Origin: Acetobacter nitrogenifigens DSM 23921 = NBRC 105050
GTDB lineage: Bacteria; Pseudomonadota; Alphaproteobacteria; Acetobacterales; Acetobacteraceae
Direction: 5' to 3'
Length of the DNA: 64,000 nt
Assembly (NCBI RefSeq): GCF_000429165.1
Contig: NZ_AUBI01000001.1
Span: 434,001-498,000, forward strand
The notes under the pieces were generated by a model, which saw only the letters and a list, made by a program, of their open reading frames with translations, searched no databases and was not told the origin of the DNA. The translations under genes and the position numbers were made by a program. Below, one piece after another: positions 60,054 through 64,000 of the stretch. Each line of letters opens with the position of its first letter. The stretch's first letter is position 1.

Positions 60054-61655
60054 ATGACGGACGTTCATCAGCACGCCGCGCCAACGCGTCGGCAGATGCT
60101 GACCCGTATCGGGTTGCTCGCCGGAAGCGCCGGTCTCTATCAGGCGATGACCAGCATGGGTCACGCGATGGGCACCGACTTCAAGGGCTCACCCGACCTT
60201 AAAGGCGCCAAGAAAGGCACCCGCGTCGTCATCCTCGGCTCCGGTCTGGCCGGAATGCTGGCCGCATATGAACTGCGAAAAGCCGGTTACGCCGTGCAGA
60301 TCATCGAGTACCAGAACCGAGCGGGCGGGCGAAACATCACGCTCCGCGGCGGCGACGTCGTCAACGAACTCGGCGGTTACACCCAGAAGGTCGGCTTCGC
60401 TCCGGGCAACTATATCAACCCCGGTCCGTGGCGCATTCCCTACCACCATCAGGGTCTGCTGCATTACTGTCAGGAATTCGGCGTAGCGCTCGAGCCGTTC
60501 GTGGAACTCAACCACAACAGCTACCTGCATTCGTCCGCCATGTTCGGCGGCAAGCCGGTTCGGTATCGTGACTATGCCTCCGATTTCACCGGTTACACAG
60601 CGGAACTGCTGGCCAAAGCCATCGACCAGCACAAGCTGGACGACGTCATGTCCAAGGACGAGCGCGAGCATGTCGGGGCCGCGATGCGCGGCTGGGCCGG
60701 GCTCGAGAATAACGGCGCATGGGTGAAAGGCGTCCGCAGTTCCCTCCGTCGTGGCTTCGAGCGTCCCCAGGGCGGCGGCATCGACGGCGAACCCATTCCG
60801 TCCGACCTCCTGCCCCGCGACGAAATCATGAAGTCGGGTTTGTGGCAGTTCATGTCGTTCCATGAACGCCTCGACATGCAGACGACCATGTTCCAGCCGG
60901 TCGGCGGCATGGATAATATCGGCAAGGGCTTCATCAAGCAGGTTCACGACCTGATCACGCTGAACTGCAAGGTGACGGCGATCCATCAGGACGATCACGG
61001 CGTGAAGGTGTCCTACGCGGATATGGCCCATGGCGGCGCAATGCGCGAAGTCGAAGCCGATTACTGCGTCTGCACCATCCCGCTTCCGGTCCTGTCGCAG
61101 CTCGACGTGCAGGTCAGCGGTCCGTTGAAAGCCGCGATCTCGGCGGTTCCCTATGCGTCTTCCGTGAAACTCGGCCTCGAGTTCAAGCGCCGCTTCTGGG
61201 AGCAGGATGAACAGATTTACGGCGGCATCAGCTTCACCGACCAACCGATCAGCCAGATCTCCTACCCGTCCGGCGGCATCTTCTCCAAAGGCCCCGGCGT
61301 GCTGCTTGGCGGCTACATGTTCGGCCCCGCCGCATACGACTTCGCAGGCATGACGCCCGAACAGCGCGTTCAGGCGGGCATCGAACAAGGCCTCAAGATT
61401 CATCCGCAGTATCGCGAAGAGTTTTCCAACGGCGTCGGCTTCGCATGGAGCCGCATGCCATGGACGCTCGGCTGCTGCAGCATGTGGTCCGAGCAGGCGC
61501 GCAAGCAGCACTACAAAGCGCTGGTCACGATGGACAACCGCATCGTGCTCGCTGGCGAGCACGCGTCCTACGTGGGTTGCTGGCAGGAAGGCGCCATCCT
61601 GTCCTCGCTCGCGGCGATCACCTCCCTGCACAAACGCGCCATCGGAGCCGCCTGA
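60054..61655 (+). CDS. Tat-exported flavin amine oxidoreductase, copy 2
   Basis: This 533-residue protein is the paralogue of that at 10377-11975. The Tat signal is PTRRQMLTRIGLLAGSAGLY, the FAD fold VVILGSGLAGMLAAYELRKA, and the conserved lysine lies in SSVKLGLEFKRRFW. The C-terminal FAD motif is AGEHASYVGCWQEGA. Landmarks such as NPGPWRIPYHHQ and TTMFQPVGGMD are nearly identical in both copies. The start at 60054 is fixed by AAGGA seven bases upstream. Its stop overlaps a cytochrome c start. Codon use is GC-rich like the rest of the chromosome, unlike copy 1. Confidence 0.88.
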   Translation: MTDVHQHAAPTRRQMLTRIGLLAGSAGLYQAMTSMGHAMGTDFKGSPDLKGAKKGTRVVILGSGLAGMLAAYELRKAGYAVQIIEYQNRAGGRNITLRGGDVVNELGGYTQKVGFAPGNYINPGPWRIPYHHQGLLHYCQEFGVALEPFVELNHNSYLHSSAMFGGKPVRYRDYASDFTGYTAELLAKAIDQHKLDDVMSKDEREHVGAAMRGWAGLENNGAWVKGVRSSLRRGFERPQGGGIDGEPIPSDLLPRDEIMKSGLWQFMSFHERLDMQTTMFQPVGGMDNIGKGFIKQVHDLITLNCKVTAIHQDDHGVKVSYADMAHGGAMREVEADYCVCTIPLPVLSQLDVQVSGPLKAAISAVPYASSVKLGLEFKRRFWEQDEQIYGGISFTDQPISQISYPSGGIFSKGPGVLLGGYMFGPAAYDFAGMTPEQRVQAGIEQGLKIHPQYREEFSNGVGFAWSRMPWTLGCCSMWSEQARKQHYKALVTMDNRIVLAGEHASYVGCWQEGAILSSLAAITSLHKRAIGAA

Positions 61656-62083
61656 TGCGTTCTTATCTTCTCGCCGCACTCGCCGTCGCCGCGACAGCTG
61701 TTCCCGTGCTGACAGCAGGACAGGCCCACGCGGACTCCGCCAGCTCTGTCGTTGGCCGCGTACAGCCGCTCAACACCGGCGCCGCCGTCTATGAGCACGT
61801 CTGTCAGGGTTGTCATATGCCCGGCGGCAAGGGCGCGGCCGGGGCGAGTTCGGGCTTTCCCGCATTCGCTGGCGACGGACGCCTGCAAAGCGCCGGATAC
61901 CCTGTTTACATGGTATTGAACGGCCGTGCGGGCATGCCCTGGTTCGCAGGCATGCTTTCGGACAAGCAGATTGCGGATGTCGTCAATTATATTCGCACGA
62001 GCTTCGGCAACCATTTCGATGGAACCGTGAAGCCGGAGGATGTTGCGAAGATGCGGCAGCCCGTTCAGATGGAAGAGCAATAA
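61655..62083 (+). CDS. Periplasmic class I cytochrome c, partner of copy 2
   Basis: This 142-residue protein has a signal peptide (MRSYLLAALAVAATAVPVLT, cleavage near AHA), haem motif CQGCH (C50-H54) and a likely methionine ligand in RAGMPWF. It ends with DKQIADVVNYIRTSFG like its paralogue at 11975. The start overlaps the oxidoreductase stop by one base, and the ridA gene follows after three bases. It is probably the electron acceptor of the flavoprotein. Confidence 0.9.
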   Translation: MRSYLLAALAVAATAVPVLTAGQAHADSASSVVGRVQPLNTGAAVYEHVCQGCHMPGGKGAAGASSGFPAFAGDGRLQSAGYPVYMVLNGRAGMPWFAGMLSDKQIADVVNYIRTSFGNHFDGTVKPEDVAKMRQPVQMEEQ

Positions 62084-62086
62084 GCA

Positions 62087-62602
62087 ATGAACTCCACGAT
62101 CCGTAACCTGACTTTCGCGATCGCCAGCGTCGCCGCCATCGGCGCCGCCAGCGCGTCCGCCGCCGACGGCGTCGTCCGACACACCGACCCGGCGGGCCAC
62201 TTCCCGATCGCTCAGGCCATCGAAGTGCCGCCCGGCGCCTCGACGATCTATCTCAGCGGTATGGGTTCCCCACCGACGAACAAATCGGCGGACCCGAAGA
62301 CCCTCGCCGCCTATGGCGACACGGAGACGCAGACCCGCGGCGCGCTGGAGAAAATTCAGGACGCTCTCGCCAAGCTGAACCTGACGATGGGCGACGTCGT
62401 GCAGATGCACATGTACATGGTCACGGACCCGAAGCTCGGCAAGCTCGATTTCGCAGGCATGATGAAGGCTTACACGCAGTTCTTCGGGACGGCAGCGCAG
62501 CCTAACCTGCCGGTTCGCTCCGCGTTCGAAGTCGCTCACCTCGCCAACCCCGGCTGGCTCATCGAAATCGAAGTCACCGCCGTTCGGGCGCCTCATTCAT
62601 AA
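62087..62602 (+). CDS. RidA family protein with signal peptide
   Basis: This 171-residue protein has a signal peptide (LTFAIASVAAIGAASASA) followed by a RidA/YjgF domain. RidA hydrolyses reactive enamines and imines. The arginine that binds the substrate carboxylate in E. coli RidA (Arg105) matches the one in PVRSAFEVAHL, and the glutamate in LIEIEVTAV is also kept. RidA is usually cytoplasmic, so a secreted form next to an exported amine oxidoreductase suggests clearance of its imine product in the periplasm. Copy 1 of the module has no such gene. Confidence 0.85.
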   Translation: MNSTIRNLTFAIASVAAIGAASASAADGVVRHTDPAGHFPIAQAIEVPPGASTIYLSGMGSPPTNKSADPKTLAAYGDTETQTRGALEKIQDALAKLNLTMGDVVQMHMYMVTDPKLGKLDFAGMMKAYTQFFGTAAQPNLPVRSAFEVAHLANPGWLIEIEVTAVRAPHS

Positions 62603-62742
62603 TTCATACGTTATCCCTGATATTGATCCAGTTCACTTCGTCGCCACGCACTGGATGATATAAGCGAAGAGTTCGCCGGGATTCGCTCCTCCGCTTCATC
62701 ACGGCGGAGCGAAGGCGCAGGAGAGCGCGAAAAAGGGGTACG

Positions 62743-64000
62743 ATGGACCAGTTTCTTCCGACCGAAAGTCACTCAGAATCCGTCGAGGTATGCCTCGATC
62801 CCGCGAACGCGGCCACGGATTCCAAAACGTCGACGGACGCCAGTGACGCCGAAAATCGGTCCGTATCTCCAAACAGCGCCTCCGGGCAGGACCTTCGCCG
62901 CATCCACTGCGATCCGGATTTCTGGTATCCCGTCGCCTGGAGCCGCGAACTGAGGCGCGGCAAGGTTATCGCCACGCGTTACGCCGGGCATCCGATAGCG
63001 CTTGTCAGACCTGACGAAGGCCCCGTCTTCGCTCTCGAAGATCGCTGCGCTCACCGGCAGGTCCCGCTCAGCAAGGGGCGAGTGTGCGGGCAATCCGTTC
63101 AATGTTGCTACCATGGCTGGGCCTATGGCCGCTCAGGTCGCTGCATTGATGTGCCGTATCTCGGCAAAGGCAAACTGCCGAACGGCGTACGCACCTATCC
63201 GGTGCGGGAACAGGACGGCCTGATCTTCGTCTTTCCCGGAGACCCTGAAAAGGCCGCCGCCACGCCACTACGCCGCGAATTGGCTCAAAGTAACAACGCA
63301 GCCTACAAAACCCGCCGTTTTGGGCGACATGTCGCCTGCCACTACAGTTTCATGCACGAGAACCTGATGGATATGAACCATCAGTTCATGCACATGAAAC
63401 AGATGGGGCAAATGCGCCCTCGCTTCCTCGGCCAGAAGCGCGAGCCCGGTCTGGTTGAAGCGCGCTACAGTTTCGCGCGTACCAGTGGCAAGCAGCCCCT
63501 CGGCGAGGCCCTGATTTTCGGAGAACGTCGCGACGCGTCGGCCAAGTACGCAGACCGCGATGTCATGACGATCCGCACCGAATACCCGTTCCAGACGCTG
63601 CGAATCCAGACCGGCGACGAAGCCCCCGTCATGGACCTGTGGATCGCTTACACGCCGCAGGACGCGGACCAACTCACCAACCGCACTTTCGGCCTGCTGT
63701 CGGTCAAGAAGCCTGGCGTCCCCGGCCTGCTCGACCTCGCATGGCCGTTCCTTGTGGCGTTCACCGAGCGTATTTTCGCGGAGGACCGCGAAATCGTCGA
63801 GCTCGAACAAAAAGCGTGGAATGAACTGGGCGGCGATCACAATCAGGAAGTCTTCCCCGTGATCAACGCGCTCCGCAGCCTGCTCGCCGAATGCGGCGTG
63901 CAGCCGGGCGCTTCAACGCCGGGCAGTTCGCCACAAGAGGCATCCCCGCCGTCCTCCTCGTCACAAGGCCGGGAAGACGCCGCCGCCGCTCCTGTCTCGC
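62743..64000 (+). CDS. Rieske non-heme iron oxygenase, C-terminus outside window
   Basis: An open frame from 62743 to the window end (419 codons so far) encodes the alpha subunit of a Rieske oxygenase. The 2Fe-2S site shows CAHRQVPLS and CCYHGW, and the mononuclear iron site shows ENLMDMNHQFMH with aspartate and two histidines. A 60-residue polar N-terminal extension precedes FWYPVAWSRELRRG. The ATG is preceded by AAGGGG. It follows ridA by 140 nt. The stop is not in the window, and the last codons are Pro/Ser/Ala-rich. The substrate is unknown. Confidence 0.85.
   Translation, partial: MDQFLPTESHSESVEVCLDPANAATDSKTSTDASDAENRSVSPNSASGQDLRRIHCDPDFWYPVAWSRELRRGKVIATRYAGHPIALVRPDEGPVFALEDRCAHRQVPLSKGRVCGQSVQCCYHGWAYGRSGRCIDVPYLGKGKLPNGVRTYPVREQDGLIFVFPGDPEKAAATPLRRELAQSNNAAYKTRRFGRHVACHYSFMHENLMDMNHQFMHMKQMGQMRPRFLGQKREPGLVEARYSFARTSGKQPLGEALIFGERRDASAKYADRDVMTIRTEYPFQTLRIQTGDEAPVMDLWIAYTPQDADQLTNRTFGLLSVKKPGVPGLLDLAWPFLVAFTERIFAEDREIVELEQKAWNELGGDHNQEVFPVINALRSLLAECGVQPGASTPGSSPQEASPPSSSSQGREDAAAAPVS

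Overview
The window reads as chromosomal DNA of an alphaproteobacterium, most likely an acetic acid bacterium (Acetobacteraceae). The evidence is high GC with strong GC3 bias, a rplU-rpmA-obgE-proB block, GapR and EipB homologues, CbpA/CbpM, and NadQ-type NAD regulators. There is no integrase, transposase, phage or CRISPR array. The family assignment is inferred from gene content, not from a search.

Layout. 0.1-3.4 kb: tRNA-Ser(CGA), L21, L27, ObgE, ProB. 3.4-4.9 kb: a strongly AT-rich acyltransferase gene with an AT-rich upstream region, probably acquired. 5-10.3 kb: a membrane protein, GapR, glucose-6-phosphate dehydrogenase with a coupled small membrane protein, a lone Rieske subunit of the bc1 complex, a small secreted protein and a start-less coding remnant. 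10.4-12.4 kb: a Tat-exported flavin amine oxidoreductase coupled to a cytochrome c. 12.8-18.6 kb: a histidine kinase with a degenerate ATPase domain, cbpM, cbpA, a 54-residue gene coupled to cbpA, EipB and AspRS. 18.8-23.3 kb: a heavy-metal-type RND adaptor and pump. 23.8-30 kb: an FAD-linked D-lactate/glycolate-type dehydrogenase, a divergent NadB-like protein, a first NadQ-type regulator, a beta-carbonic anhydrase and a secreted endonuclease/phosphatase-fold protein. 30.2-39.2 kb: a minus-strand cluster of two transglutaminases, an ATP-grasp/alpha-E fusion and a zinc metallopeptidase. 39.4-48 kb: Nudix-like protein, small membrane proteins, MurJ, an MFS transporter, dihydroxyacetone kinase and a phosphate transporter. 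48.1-51.3 kb: a second NadQ-type regulator, a perfect 12-bp-arm palindrome, nadA and nadC. 51.4-57.6 kb: glycerophosphodiester phosphodiesterase, a TonB-dependent receptor and a divergent DUF3649-PepSY-DUF3325 operon. 57.8-59.3 kb: YajC, a DUF815 ATPase and a 7-bp tandem repeat. 60-64 kb: a second copy of the amine oxidoreductase-cytochrome c pair, now with a signal-peptide-bearing RidA, then a Rieske oxygenase running off the end.

The most interesting system is the duplicated amine oxidoreductase-cytochrome c(-RidA) module. The coupling, the Tat signals and the secreted RidA suggest an envelope amine or amino-acid dehydrogenase that passes electrons to a dedicated cytochrome c, with RidA hydrolysing the imine product. 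NAD synthesis looks split into two units, each beside its own NadQ-type regulator. The NadB-like protein of one unit lacks several residues normally needed by L-aspartate oxidase. The transglutaminase/ATP-grasp cluster is a predicted but biochemically unresolved peptide-ligation or protein-modification system.
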